Part shown: positions 35,254 through 47,200 of the stretch, piece by piece
How the letters are laid out: each line of letters opens with the position of its first letter
Position numbering within the stretch: the stretch's first letter is position 1
Assembly: GCA_903813345.2 (NCBI GenBank)
Contig: CAIIXF020000008.1
Span: 10,631,278 to 10,691,277 of the forward strand
Origin: Owenia fusiformis
Taxonomy: Eukaryota; Annelida; Polychaeta; Sabellida; Oweniidae
Length of the DNA: 60,000 nt
Direction: 5' to 3'
Notes under the pieces: generated by a model
Databases searched by the model: none
What the model saw: the letters and a program-made list of their open reading frames with translations, nothing else
What the model was told of the DNA's origin: nothing
Made by a program: the position numbers and the translations under genes

Positions 35254-38200
35254 TTAATTGCACTTTTCTGGGAAGTCAGTTATTAATTGTGTGTATAAGT
35301 GGATATTTAGGTCACCGAGTTGGTACAGGCCTAGTTCATCTTTACAGCTCACTGTAGCTCCGGCTGCCTTTGTACATTTTACTACCTTGTAGGCCATACC
35401 TAAACAATTTAAAGTATCATATGTGCATTATTGTTTAATTTGTAAACATTCATTATGAATTGATTATCAAAAAGTACATTTAAATATGACTAAAACTAGA
35501 ATCCCAGCAAATCTGTTACACGTTGCATTGCTTCAAAATATAAATATGTTCGCAAATTAAGAACATCGTGACAGCAACTCCAATATTTGCAGAAATAGTA
35601 TTTGTATAATAATTCTAGCTATAATTTATCTGGGTTCTACATGCTATTTTTTCCACGAACTATAATTTAAATACAACAGTCAACAATACATGTTACATCG
35701 ATCAACCATTGTGATAAGTTACCCATGTATGTGTTAATTTCATCACATGTTTGGCTATCTATTATCTTAACCTTAGTCAATGGAAAATGTACATCAAAGT
35801 CATTTATAGAAGGGAGGGGATGTCTATTAGAGTTCCTATAATATCTTCACTTAAAATATTATTTGGGTATTCTTATTTCTAATATTTTAGGAGGTTTTAT
35901 ACAAGGGGCGATCGAAACACATAACCCTAACATTCAATTTTTTCTTAAAGAAGTCATCCACCTCTCCATGTATCTTTATGGGGTAGGTATACTAGTATAC
36001 ACCATACTTGTTTTTGGGATCGCATAAATCATCTCGCGCGCATTTAGTCTAGTTATAAACTACCGAAGACGAAGCTCTCTTTTAAGAAGCGAAGTCGAAC
36101 AAATGCAAAGGGTACTCATCTCGATAAACACTCATTTCAAGATGTTTTTCTTTTTAGCTGGCTGACAATTGTAAATAATTTGTATTTGAATTTTCATTTT
36201 ATTTCCAGACTTGTTTTCACAATTCCTGCACAGTTTGTTTTCCATTGAAAAAACGCCGTTTCGCAGTATTTCATGATTAGAAACCATCAAATGAAACGAA
36301 ACTTCGTCGAGAAGTTTAATTGAGTCTGTGGGTTGATGGTATCTCATATTTCCAGTCACCCTATTGGGAGTACTAATCGTTAGTCGCCGTGGCCAAGTTT
36401 TATTGCATAATATGTAAATATATTTCTTAAACAGGTGCTTTCGCTTTCCAGGAACAATTCAACTTTTCGAATTCGAATAATGATTGATGCGTCAAGAATT
36501 TAATAATACAGAATGAAACACCTGCTTCATATACAGGGTGGCCCAAAAATGCCACTTTTTTCAAGACACTATAACTTTTTTTATTTTCCAACCTACATAC
36601 CCCAAATTTTGCAGTTATATAGTGCCGAGGGTCCTTAGTAATAATATAACGTAACAAGTCCTTCAACTGGGATTATATTTGATCTAAAAGAGGAGTTCAA
36701 TTGGTCCGCCACCCTATTTGATGATAGATTTTAGTTTTCGTCGCCTTGCTGTATCAATGAAATGTTAGCTATATTTTTTCAACGTGTCTTAATTGCCAGC
36801 TTTAGTTGAACAATTTTTTAGATTGGGTGCCTTCATACAATCTCCCGGAGACCTCCCCATACCCTATACTCATTTGGGTTTGCATTAGGGCTATTAGCTT
36901 GGCGGCCATCAGGGCGTATCAGTTTAGGAACATTTTGCAAATTGATTAAGTGAGACGCTGGTGACGTATTTTATTCAAGTAAAAGTATATAATTCATGAT
37001 CCATGGCTAGGTAACAACCTCAAGTTTCATTTGGTAAGCAAATTATGAATTTGTATCAAAAATTTAAAAAGTTATATAGCATTTTGAAAAAAGTGGCGTT
37101 TTTTGGCCCCAGTATAAACCACGTGGTCGTTATTTTAATTCATGTAATAGGACTAATTAAATGGACATCTAATTGCGTTCCCATTAATTTGTAGAGATGA
37201 AAACTGTTAAAAACATCCTCCGATGATTCTATTTTCGAAATATGCATAAAGGTTTATGAAGTCGACTGTTGAGCCTTTGTTAAACACGCCTGGTAATCGG
37301 AAAAGATGAACGGAGGAGTCAGAGTAACCTATATCTGCTAGAAAATTCGACAAACCTGCAAGATTTTTTTTCACGGAAGTTTACGAACAAATTACTAAAT
37401 GAATAGGTGCACGGTATTGTAAAATCTGTTAAGGCTTTCTATGATTTTTTCTTTTTTCATATTTAAAAAGGCGTAATGTCACCAACGTGCAAAATTCGAT
37501 CAAGCATTGGGGGTCTACATGACCTTTCATAAATACTTATACATGGCATCACAAAATGTATGTCGTTGCTTTTTTTTTAAAAATCCTCACAAAACGTTGT
37601 AAAAATAATCAGAATTATATAGTGAACGGAGGAGGAAGTAATAATAGATAGCTTACTCCCCCTCAGTTCACTGTATGTTCTGATTATATTTTTATTATTT
37701 TTTCATAAGATTTTGCAACAAACAAAACCTTTCAAGTTTCAAAATGCAAATATAAATTGTATTGATGGGTCATCTCGATCACCTCATCATATTGAATGAG
37801 TGCTGTTTACGATGTGAAACAGCTGCAATTTCAAGTCATTTGCTTTTAGTACAAGATCTTCGTCGTCCAAAACTATAATTTTGTTCGAAACGATGAAGAA
37901 ATCGTGAATCTTTGTATGATGAAACAACTCTATATTGCAATAAATTTTATCCGCCCGAGCAAGTTGAAGGGTGGGTATTACAAGAGAAAATTAGGGTAGA
38001 CCCCCTCTCCCAAATTATTTGGGGGACCAAAATGAAATATTTTTTGTGGGCTCTATATATAACCTGAGTTCCTCATAACTATACCCAAAATGGTTAGTTG
38101 ATATATGTTCACTATTTATTTGGCATATTGCAGGATATTTTAGATTTATTTGTGATTTTAAGCATTTTACTACCCCCAATTAAATTTTGAGTATATCTAT

Positions 38201-41200
38201 TTTCAAGAATATTCCCTCATAACTTTTGTTTTAGCACATTAATGCCAATCAAAAAAATCCTCAACTTTGCTCAAGTACCATTTGATAGACCCAGAAAGTA
38301 TGACAGTGATGTATCCATGTAATGTTGAGAGAATAAATCCTAACAAACCCCACCCCTTCTTCACCAGTGTGAGGGGGTAAATATGAAAAAAATATTTTGT
38401 GAGTACATTATTTGTTCAAATTCTTTTTATCCTGCCTAAGGTGGTCAATTAATATTAAGTTCACAATTTATTAGGCATTTTGCATGACATTTTAAATTTA
38501 TATGTGATTTAAAGCATTTTACTACCCCCAATTCAATTTTTAGTATATCTGTTTTAAAGAATATTCCCTCATAACTTTTGTTTTAGCACATAAATGCCTA
38601 TGAAAAAATCCACAACTTTGCTCAAGTACCATATGATAGGTATGATAGGCGAAAAGTATGACAGTGATATGTAATGTTGAGAGAATAAATCCCAACAAAC
38701 CCACCCCTTCTTCACCAGAGGGGAGGGGGTTAATATGAAAAAAATATTTTGCAAGTATATCATTTGTTCAAATTCTTTTTGATCCTGCTTAGATGATCAA
38801 TTAATATGAAGTTCACTATTAATTAGACATTTTGCAGGATTTTTTGAATTAATTTGTTATTTTAAGCCTTTTACTACCCTCAATTCCATGTTGAGTATAC
38901 CTCATTTCAAGACGATTCTCTCATAACTTTTGCAATAGTACATCAAAGCCTATAAAACAATTCCGCAGCATTGTTCTAATATCATTTCATAGACCCAGAA
39001 AGTATGACAGTGATGTGTCCTATTTATGTTGAGAAAAAAATCATAACAGCCTCGCCCCTTCTTCAACAGAGGGTAGGGGTGAACATGAAAAACTATGTAG
39101 TGAGTATTATGATTTGCAAACTCTTTTTTATCATACTTAAAATGGTCAATTAATGTACAGTTTGCTATTTATCAGGCATTTTGAAAGGTATTTGGAATTT
39201 ACTTGTGATTTCAAGCTTTTTAGTACCCCCCCCCCCCCCAATTCACTGTTGAATATACCTATTATCAAGAATATTCAATCATAGTTTTTTTGGATCCCAT
39301 TGATACCAATGAAAAAACCAACAACATTGCTCAAGTATCATTTGATAGATCCAGAAAGTAAGACAGTGATTTGTTTGATCAATATTAAGGGAAAAAATCA
39401 CAAGATCCCAACCCATTCTTCAACAGGGGGTAGAGGTCATTATGAAAAGGTGTTTTGTGAGTACATTACCAGTATTTGTGCAAACTTTTTATCATGCCTT
39501 AGATGGTCTGCTCATGTAAACTTTTCTTTTTGTAGGTATTCTGTAGGGTATTTAAAATTTATTTGTGATACTAATCCTTTTAAGCCCCCCCCCCTCCCCA
39601 AATTCATTGTTGTGTACATAATGGAATCCAATGAAAAATTCTTATATTACATTACTGATATAACATTTTATAGATCCAGAAAATATGACAGTGGTGTATC
39701 TAGATAATATGAACATATAAGTTCATATAAACATTACTCCACCCCCATCAACCCGGTGTCAATGGGGGGATTTAATAATGATTCATACATGCACATACAT
39801 TACCTACTGTATTGCATCAACCATGAGATTTCTACTACTATTATAAGTACGTCTATTAACATATTGTTCAAAAACTGATCCTTGTGTGGGGGTCCCTTGA
39901 GAAATGTAAATTTTAACTTGATTTTTACCTCTATGATCTTCTAAGGTAATTCATACTCATAAATGGATCATCATACACTATGGCAAATCATGGTATTCTG
40001 TGCATCTTATGGTGGATTTAAACAATGAATTGATTCATCCTTCATGCAATTAAATAATATGGCTGCAGTATTTTTATGGTAAACTTTGACCATGAAAAAA
40101 CCAATGGCCTCGAAATGCCATGCTACATTAACATAAAGCTGTTTGACTATGTAAGTATAAGACTGAGAGGAACAAAACATATTTAATTTGAGGCACAGTT
40201 ATGGTAAATTGCAAATTTTCAGGGTTCAATTTTCAATAGCATGTAGTTTACTATTTATTTTGCTACCTTGATAAACTAGATCGCTCAAATTGATTTAAGA
40301 AAAAGTAAGGGAGAGATTTTAGAGATTTGTTAACTCCCTCCTGCACACAATGAATAGGCAAAATATTTTTTCTGCATTATCAATATTTGTTATAATATGA
40401 AATGTGTTTGGACATAAAGATTCATATTGAACCTTTTTTAGCTGAATTTTCTTGATTAAACATCAAAAGATCTTAGAATAGTGATATAATATCCTCAAAA
40501 TTAATGTTTTCAAAACGTGAAAAGGTGGACATCAAAGGGTTAAAATATCAATTTCGCAATAAACAACTAATTCCAATGATCATTACCTATAATTAATACA
40601 TATTACTAATTCTTATGATCATTACCTAATAGTATCAGTTATTTCATGAAAATCTGGTAAAGAGTTTGCTCAAAATATTTCCTTAGAGTTTAACTCCCCT
40701 CCCCCCGGACCCCCTCCAGAGGTGGGAGTAAAACATAAATTTTGGGGCAAAAAGTGTGCGAGTAACTTGCTCAGATGAATTTTTCATCTATAATCAAAAA
40801 TTTTATGAAATTTAATGGCTTGATTCCTGCAGGAATTTAAACAAGAAAGAACATGAAGATCCTGGACTACCCCCCCCCTTGCTTCTTGGCTTAGTTGGCT
40901 TAGATTTTTTTCTCTGTAATAAATGATTCCTATAGTTTGAAATTCATTGAGCTTATAGAATGATATCAGAGCTCACTTGCTGAATTTTCCATCAATGAAA
41001 ATGAAAAGATCTTAATGACAAAATATCATCAAAATCCATGTTACCAACAAGAATCACTGGACATTAAGTGATCAAAATATTGGTAATAAATTATAAAAAT
41101 ACTGAAAACAAATTTTCGTTATATCTTCTAATTAAACGAACATATTTCATGGTGATATTATGAAAAACTTTTTTTTTTGTTAGTAGATAAAAATTTATAT

Positions 41201-44200
41201 CAAGAAATTTCAAAATAATACAGTAAATCTGTATAATCAAACACCTCTCTAATCTATCAGTGTGAACACGTTTTGGGGTGGCATGTTTTGATCACTTGCC
41301 AATCCAAACACTTATGGTTGGTCCCAGTAGTGTTCAGATTAGACAAATTTTACTCCAGCTATCTCAAAATAAGCTACTCTATCACTTACACTCTACTTTA
41401 CCTAACCCCGAGAAAAACTGTTCACAAAATATATTTTTTGCTTTGCCCCCCTGCTACCCCTTGGGGGTGGAGGTAAAACATAATTTTATGGGACAAAAAG
41501 TGACCAATGAATTTGCTCGGGCAGATTTTTTCATTTGAGACGACCAATATATTCATAAAATCACAAGATTCGAACAAAAAATAAGAGAAGTGCTTAGACT
41601 AGGGAAAATATACTTAACCCCCTCCCCCGCTCTTGCTTCTTAGCTTACCGGTTAAATAATTTTTTTCCCCGATATTAATGATTCCTATAATTTGAGATTT
41701 GTAGGACTTATGGAGGCATACTAGAGCTCTCTTCCTGATTTTTTCCATTAATAAATATTGAAAGATCTTATAATTATGACAAAATATCTTCAAACTCCAT
41801 GTTACCAACATTGTTAATTACCGAACATTAAATAATTAAATTATTGATTTTACTAAGTAATATGAATAAAAAAACATTGAAAACTGCTTTCTAATATATT
41901 TACTTCTTGAATCAACTTATTTTATGTTGTTATATGAAAAGCTTTTCTTGAAATATTTTTTTTCGTTTTGACCCCTGCTACCCCCTGGGGATGGGGGCAA
42001 AACATAATTTTCAGGGACAAAAAGTGACCGACAAACTTGCTCGGGTAGATTTTTTATTTCAAACAATCAATATATTCATCAAATCATAATGACTTAATTT
42101 CTCCATCGTTTCGAACAAAAAAACGAAGAGCATAGGCTATTTGGAGAGAGTATTATTTCTTGATGTGTCGCTATAGAATGAACTACACACTTATGACACA
42201 CCTATTACACAATATCCTTTTTATTAGGGAGGCTGTACACATGTATTGATATAACTGAGTACCCAATATGCCTTAGTTGGTGAAATATTCAAAAATGACC
42301 GTAATATCCGCACCTTGCGCACATATCTGCACCGCTTGTTTCGTATAACACAGTCTGTACCTGTATGGAGCAGTTTGGTGAAACAGAACTCTCACAACAC
42401 AAAATATCACGATCATCAAACGATAACGGAATCTATACATAGAACAAACATACGCACATGTTATATTTTCATGCTTAGATGGCAGTTCGATCGACACGTA
42501 TCTATGATTACAATAGACCTTTCCAATAAAGCCCGACCCCTATTCGTGAACCAAGGAAACTAAGGTGTTTTGGCTAGGTTTATGATGTCATTCTTTACAG
42601 GCAGCAATGTTTGTAAACAAAATTGAAAGAAGTTTTTGAAAATTAACAATATTTTAATCCTATTTTTGGGCTGAAATTGTAAGAATGACATCATAACCAA
42701 TAGATAGCATGATTTACTGGATTGGTCTATTATTTGGAAAATATCGTATCTCACATATAGGAGCATCATTATAGCACGCTATATCGACCCAAATGAACAT
42801 AATAGGAAGCTTTCTTTTGCGAAAATTCGCGGGGGTAAATACCATTTTCGTGAGCCGGATTGGGAGCTGAATACGATTTTCATGAGCGCCGGGATTAGAC
42901 GGGACAACGTGATATTTTTTTTTCAATATCAAGAATACTCCCGGGTGTTTTTCACCTGGATGGGGTTTGAATTGTGAATTCGAAATATTTTGGAGGACAA
43001 GAAAACCTGCTATCTCTTCAGCTATCTGTCAAGAAATTGGGGAATAATTGATGAATATAGAACAGAATTAAATGAAATATTTGTATATTCTAGCTATAGT
43101 TTATCGCATTGCTGACTACATTATAGTGTGCCAAATCATTCAGACATTAAGTGCATGCGAACTTTACATTTAAATTTAAATTTGAAAAAAACTTACTACT
43201 CCATGAACCAATTCCGGCTATGCAGTGACCGTCCTTGTGTTGCAGATACGCTGTAATCATATCTTTCTCCATCTCTTCCGTGGTATCATGCATGCATTTC
43301 AGCATTTCACTAGGGATATCTGAAATAAAATATGTAAGTAAGGTATTTCTGACCTGGACGTTATTATAGGGTGCAGCTCTAGTTTCCTTAGTCTCACTGG
43401 CAGTTCCAGGGGAGGGGGCATGACCCCCCCCCCTTTGTCGGCCTAGAAAAAAAGTAGGGCCCAAAAAGATTTTGGCCCCGAAAAATTTGTAGGGCCTCAA
43501 AAAATGGACTTTTTTGGGTATAATTTGGCCTTTGTAGGCCTTTTGTTAGGCTAAATTATCAAAAATGGCCCTTAGATTTTCAAAATGTGGGCCCAATTGT
43601 TGGTTTTAGGGACCTACAATTATTTTCCTGACTCAAAATTTGCCTCCCCTTGTTAGCTTCTGGATTCACCAGTGAGTCTTGCATTAATTCTCTTTTAATG
43701 GGCGAAAAAGGTTTTTGCCACGATGTGATGTCACGATCACATCACTTAGGGTGCAAAATATTTTTGATATGCTTAAACATTCATTGCACATTTGATTGAT
43801 TTGATTTTATTATTGAAATAGTGTGTCCTTTGAACAATCTTTGCATTGATGTTAAAAAGCTGTCAACTGTTTAGCTGTCAACTTTTTTTCAAAAATCTCT
43901 AAAATAACAAATAATAAATGAATGATAAAAACATATTTTCAAACTTAACATGGAAACTTTAAATAATTAAATAATATACAGGATTACTGCGTTTCCATTG
44001 CTTCTGCATTAAAGTGTTTTGTAACAAAGCATCGATTGTCTTACCTTCTAGATGCTGATTGGCCTCAACTACTTTGGCTTTGTTCTCTGTAATAGTAAAA
44101 ACAATAAATACACGTAGATAGAAAATAATTAATATCAAAGTATCAAAAAAGTATGCGAAAAGAAGTTGACATAGCAAACCACAAAGTGGATTAAAGTGCT

Positions 44201-46385
44201 GCAATGTTAGATAGCCATAAACAAACGTGTTCCGTTGTCCTCTCTTATCAAATTGATTGATTGTGAAAGGTCAATGAAACTGTGTTGTGGTCAGTTATAG
44301 CTGATCATATTTTACCTGTAGAGAGGAAAGGGTGTAACACTGTAGTGTCAATGTCGCAGTTAGCTTGTTTGGTTTCAGCCAATTCCATATCGAAAATAGC
44401 TGTCATTACCCATTCTTGTATCAGTGTTGTTGATGTGTCCTGACAGCTCGATAGTGCTTGGTTATATGCAGCCAATCCATTCTACAATATAAAATTAAAG
44501 CATCACTACTCCCCATCTAGTTTTTTGACAAAGTAACAACATAGATGACTTTCCGGTTTCTAGATTTTTATTCCTAACCACTAGTATATTCTAACACCGG
44601 AATCTTTGCTACAGTTTCGAGCCAAATTATAGCTTGTAATTTGATCTATTTCAAAGTGTAAATCGAGAAACCGAAAATCTATGGACCGGAAAAACGTCCA
44701 TGCTGTTACTTTGACGCTACTTCCAAGTTAGCTAGTTGGGAAGGAGAGGTTTGGGATTCATTATTAAATGTAAAATTTTTGATATGTGATCTGTTTTAAA
44801 CTTTTTGAAATAAGATCTATCTTGAGCTTTTTGATGTTGGATCTGTGCTGATTTTTTAAATGGATATACATTCTCCGATCGCAGGGCCCCAAAATCCGGA
44901 ATATCTTCCCCAGGGGAAAGAAGGAGAAACCTTTCTGTAGTCCTGAGGTCGGAGGATGAGGATCCGCATGTATGTCCTCAAAGATTGTACAGAGTGGCAT
45001 ATTATATATAACTATTTGCACTAATGAGTAATATCAACTGCGGCCGATGGAATATCATCGTTACCACTAGTAGTCATTCAATTTGTCATAAATGCATCAA
45101 CTGACTCACTTGGTTGTACTGACAAATAGTCTGGCCTTCCTGTTTTGTAAGAGTGTCTTCAGCATTCATCAACATCATCTCACAGGAATCTAGGATGAAG
45201 AATATTTCAGATTGCACTCATTGATTGCACTTATTGATAAGAGCTAGAATAGTTTAATGATTCAGCAATTCGAATATTTTGCTCATGATATGAAACAGGT
45301 CTTCCTATTTTCTCCTAAATACACCATATGTAAACAATTCCTTTATTCGAGGTGCATTCTTTTCTAAACCGTGGGAAAGTAAAAAATCAACAGCATGCCT
45401 AATCTTTGGAAATTTTGGTATGGTGATGTTTTGTGTATCAACGAATCCTGGCATAGTTATTTTTATTACATGATTCATTCATTTTTGATGAAAGTACTTG
45501 TATTTTCAATCTTTTCAATCAAAATTTATTTAAAGAACGAAAGTGTGCACGTGCCACTAACGATCTCAAACATATCACATGAGTTATTTTTTCTCGCTTC
45601 AATATTAACACAAATCAGGCATTGAATTTATTTATTGAGAGTTTGAGTAACGTGTTTCCATGATTTTTTATTCCTTTTTAGCTCAATTTATATACTACGC
45701 ATAGTGCTTCTTTGAAGGCTCATAAACTGATAAAGTACTTAAAGAAAAAAGGGGACAAAAATAAAAAAATATTTTCTAATATGCAAAGTTGATGTGCCTT
45801 GAATAATTCGTTTCAATAAATTGTCAACTCTGGTTTTAGATGAATTGATTCAGTCAATGTCTTATTTCCTATTTTATTATATTATATACCCAATATGTAA
45901 CACTAATTCTGATTGGTCAATACCTAGTCACGTGTCCCGAAATAGATGTACTATTTCCCTTCGAAAGTTAAATTCTCTCATTCCCTCTGGGAAATAATTT
46001 ACACTATTGCCCTCCATGGCAGTCACTATTTGTATAATATTATATCGGCACAACCTGTGATACAGTCTCATAAATCTCTCAATTCATATCATTTTACATT
46101 TACACTTATAATTCATAGACTAGCGAAACTATCATTAATACTTGGCATCACCATTAAAAAAATTTAAGTGGATTATTTTTCAATCCTACCAATATAATCT
46201 GCTCGTCCTATTGAATTCGGAATGACACAATATTTAACATCTTTATAAGTATAAAGGTTGAATTTTTAAACAAGCTAATTTTATTTTGGCTGCATTTTTA
46301 AAAACTCACCAACTTCGCGACGAACAGCTCCCTGGCAGATGCTGAGAAGGAAAACTGCGCATGTCAAAGTCAGAGTTGTCTTCAT
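35254..46385 (-). CDS. Gene D: small secreted Cys-rich two-module protein, 210 aa, six exons
   Basis: Exons: 46310-46385 (ATG), 45110-45189, 44316-44481, 44045-44086, 43197-43319, 35254-35399 (TAA at 35256-35254). GT-AG junctions, phases 1,0,1,1,1; total 633 nt. The signal peptide is MKTTLTLTCAVFLLSICQG. All nine family cysteines are present, at the same numbers as in B (28, 48, 65, 94, 130, 154, 171, 181, 209). Exon 6 and the adjoining intron and 3' flank are almost identical to B, more so than the other exons, which suggests recent gene conversion or selective constraint. Intron 5 is 7797 bp, swollen by a MITE and a long satellite, so exon 6 is far from the rest. A secreted protein of unknown function; confidence in the exon 5-exon 6 link rests on the paralogues. 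Confidence 0.8.
36534..37112. mobile_element. 579-bp mariner-type MITE in intron 5 of gene D
   Basis: The left TIR CAGGGTGGCCCAAAAATGCC is followed by ACTTTTTTCAAGACACTATA; the right end carries the complement (GAAAAAAGTGGCGTTTTTTG, GGCCCCAG). TA flanks both ends (36532-36533, 37113-37114). No transposase frame. Confidence 0.8.
37113..37879. other. Intronic stretch without gene
   Basis: Contains an imperfect hairpin around 37588-37735 (ATAATCAGAATTATATAGTG against CACTGTATGTTCTGATTATA, with GGAGGAGGAAGTA and TTACTCCCCCTC inside). Nothing coding seen. Confidence 0.5.
37880..42125. repeat. ~4.2-kb satellite-bearing element in intron 5 of gene D
   Basis: The ends are inverted: TTTTGTTCGAAACGATGAAG (37880) against CCATCGTTTCGAACAAAA (42103-42120), and CCCGAGCAAGTTG (37953) against CAAACTTGCTCGGG (42034). 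From about 38030 to 39770, units of ~350-357 bp repeat about five times, each with GTATGACAGTGATGTATC, CACCCCTTCTTCACCAG, a GGGGGTAAATATGAAAAA-type box and TTACTACCCCCAATT. From 40680 to 42050 three looser units carry CCCCTGCTACCCCCTGGGG and AAAACATAATTTT. Oligo-C runs lie at 39227 and 39586. The 135-codon frame at 39300-39707 is satellite, not a gene. Confidence 0.7.
42126..43196. other. Intronic stretch without gene
   Basis: Short overlapping open frames on both strands only (up to 82 codons). TTTACTATTAG-type junk and no recognisable repeat. It ends next to exon 5 of gene D. Confidence 0.35.
43395..43674. mobile_element. 280-bp TIR element in intron 4 of gene D
   Basis: Ends CACTGGCAGTTCCAGG and CTGGATTCACCAGTG, flanked by a 5-bp duplication AGTCT (43390-43394, 43675-43679). 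The same intron in A (about 512-530, AATTAGTCTTACATTAATTC) and C (27805-27822) runs through without it. Inside are G/C runs and repeated AGGGCC-type motifs (GTAGGGCCCAAAAA, GTAGGGCCTCAAAAA). Confidence 0.75.
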
Positions 46386-46450
46386 GGTTGTCGTTTGTGC
46401 TCTCTTCAGTGTCAATGGTGAGAATGATTCGACGTGGAGATTAACTTGAT

Positions 46451-46458
46451 CTTATATA
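46451..46458 (-). promoter_or_regulatory. TATA box of gene D
   Basis: TATATAAG on the minus strand, about 67-75 bp before the ATG; slightly further away than in A-C because the 5' UTR has about 10 extra bases (GACACTGAAG). Confidence 0.6.
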
Positions 46459-46887
46459 CAATTAGAGCTTTACCCTGGATACATTCAAATAAATAATTCA
46501 TAATGTTTTTTTCATTTTTAAAAAATAAATTAATAGGGGTTTGGCCTATGGAGTTGAATATTTGGGATAATGTGTTTTCCATTCTTTTACATATTAATAG
46601 GGGTTGATCTATGGAGTTGATAATATCTCTATTTATTTAATAATATTCTGGACTAAGTATTGTTTATATTGTAATTATTTCCAGGGATTCAATATCTGGA
46701 AGGGAATATCTGGTACGAATTATTGTATATGTTGCTATGATTTTTAGGGGTTTGTCTTTTTCACTTTATTATTTGTTATTATTAAATTTGTCTCATTTTG
46801 TGGCAATAAAATGTTAAAACTGACAAAAAAAGAAATCAACTTCACTTCATATATCAAATGAATTTAGGATTGGTATCGATATGGCGA
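46459..46887. other. 5' flank of gene D, shared with gene B
   Basis: Two TATGGAGTTGA-type repeats and GAATATCTGGTACGAATTAT align with 19265-19470. No gene. Confidence 0.55.
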
Positions 46888-47114
46888 ATTATTACCACCT
46901 TGCCGGGCCAGTTCTAGGGGTTTTAGTGCTAGTTTAGAAGGCGTTCATTTTACTTCATCGACCTGAGAAATGTGTGACGTCATAGTGGTGGTCCATATGG
47001 ACCGGTCTAGAATATATTCTGGACCGGCAATTATATTCCCCGTGAAATTAGATATCGTTCAGTGCGTAAGATTTTCTTGCTATTTCAGCCCTGGTCGTTA
47101 ACGGTGGTAATAAT
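46888..47114. mobile_element. 227-bp MITE, copy 1
   Basis: Short TIRs ATTATTACCACC / GGTGGTAATAAT. The body includes GGTCCATATGGACCGGTCTA and CCCTGGTCGTTAACGG. A second copy at 56280-56504 is in inverted orientation and close to identical, so the family was mobile recently. Related ACCACCTGCAG...GGGTTTTAG tracts upstream of A and C share only one side. Confidence 0.75.
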
Positions 47115-47138
47115 ACTAATAACGTCATTTCTGCGAGC

Positions 47139-47200
47139 AATATAGTGAAATATTGGACCTTGGCTTGGGCTTGGCCCTTGGTCCAATATTTCACTATATT
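47139..47200. repeat. Perfect 21-bp hairpin
   Basis: AATATAGTGAAATATTGGACC (47139-47159) and its exact complement at 47180-47200 enclose TTGGCTTGGGCTTGGCCCTT. Possible remnant of a foldback element. Confidence 0.85.

Noticed and set aside
36132-36359. 75-codon minus frame inside intron 5 of gene D
   Set aside because: Protein-like in places but no splice sites matched to the family exons and no second copy; left unassigned.
39300-39707. 135-codon plus-strand frame
   Set aside because: Lies in the ~355-bp satellite; neighbouring units do not keep the frame.
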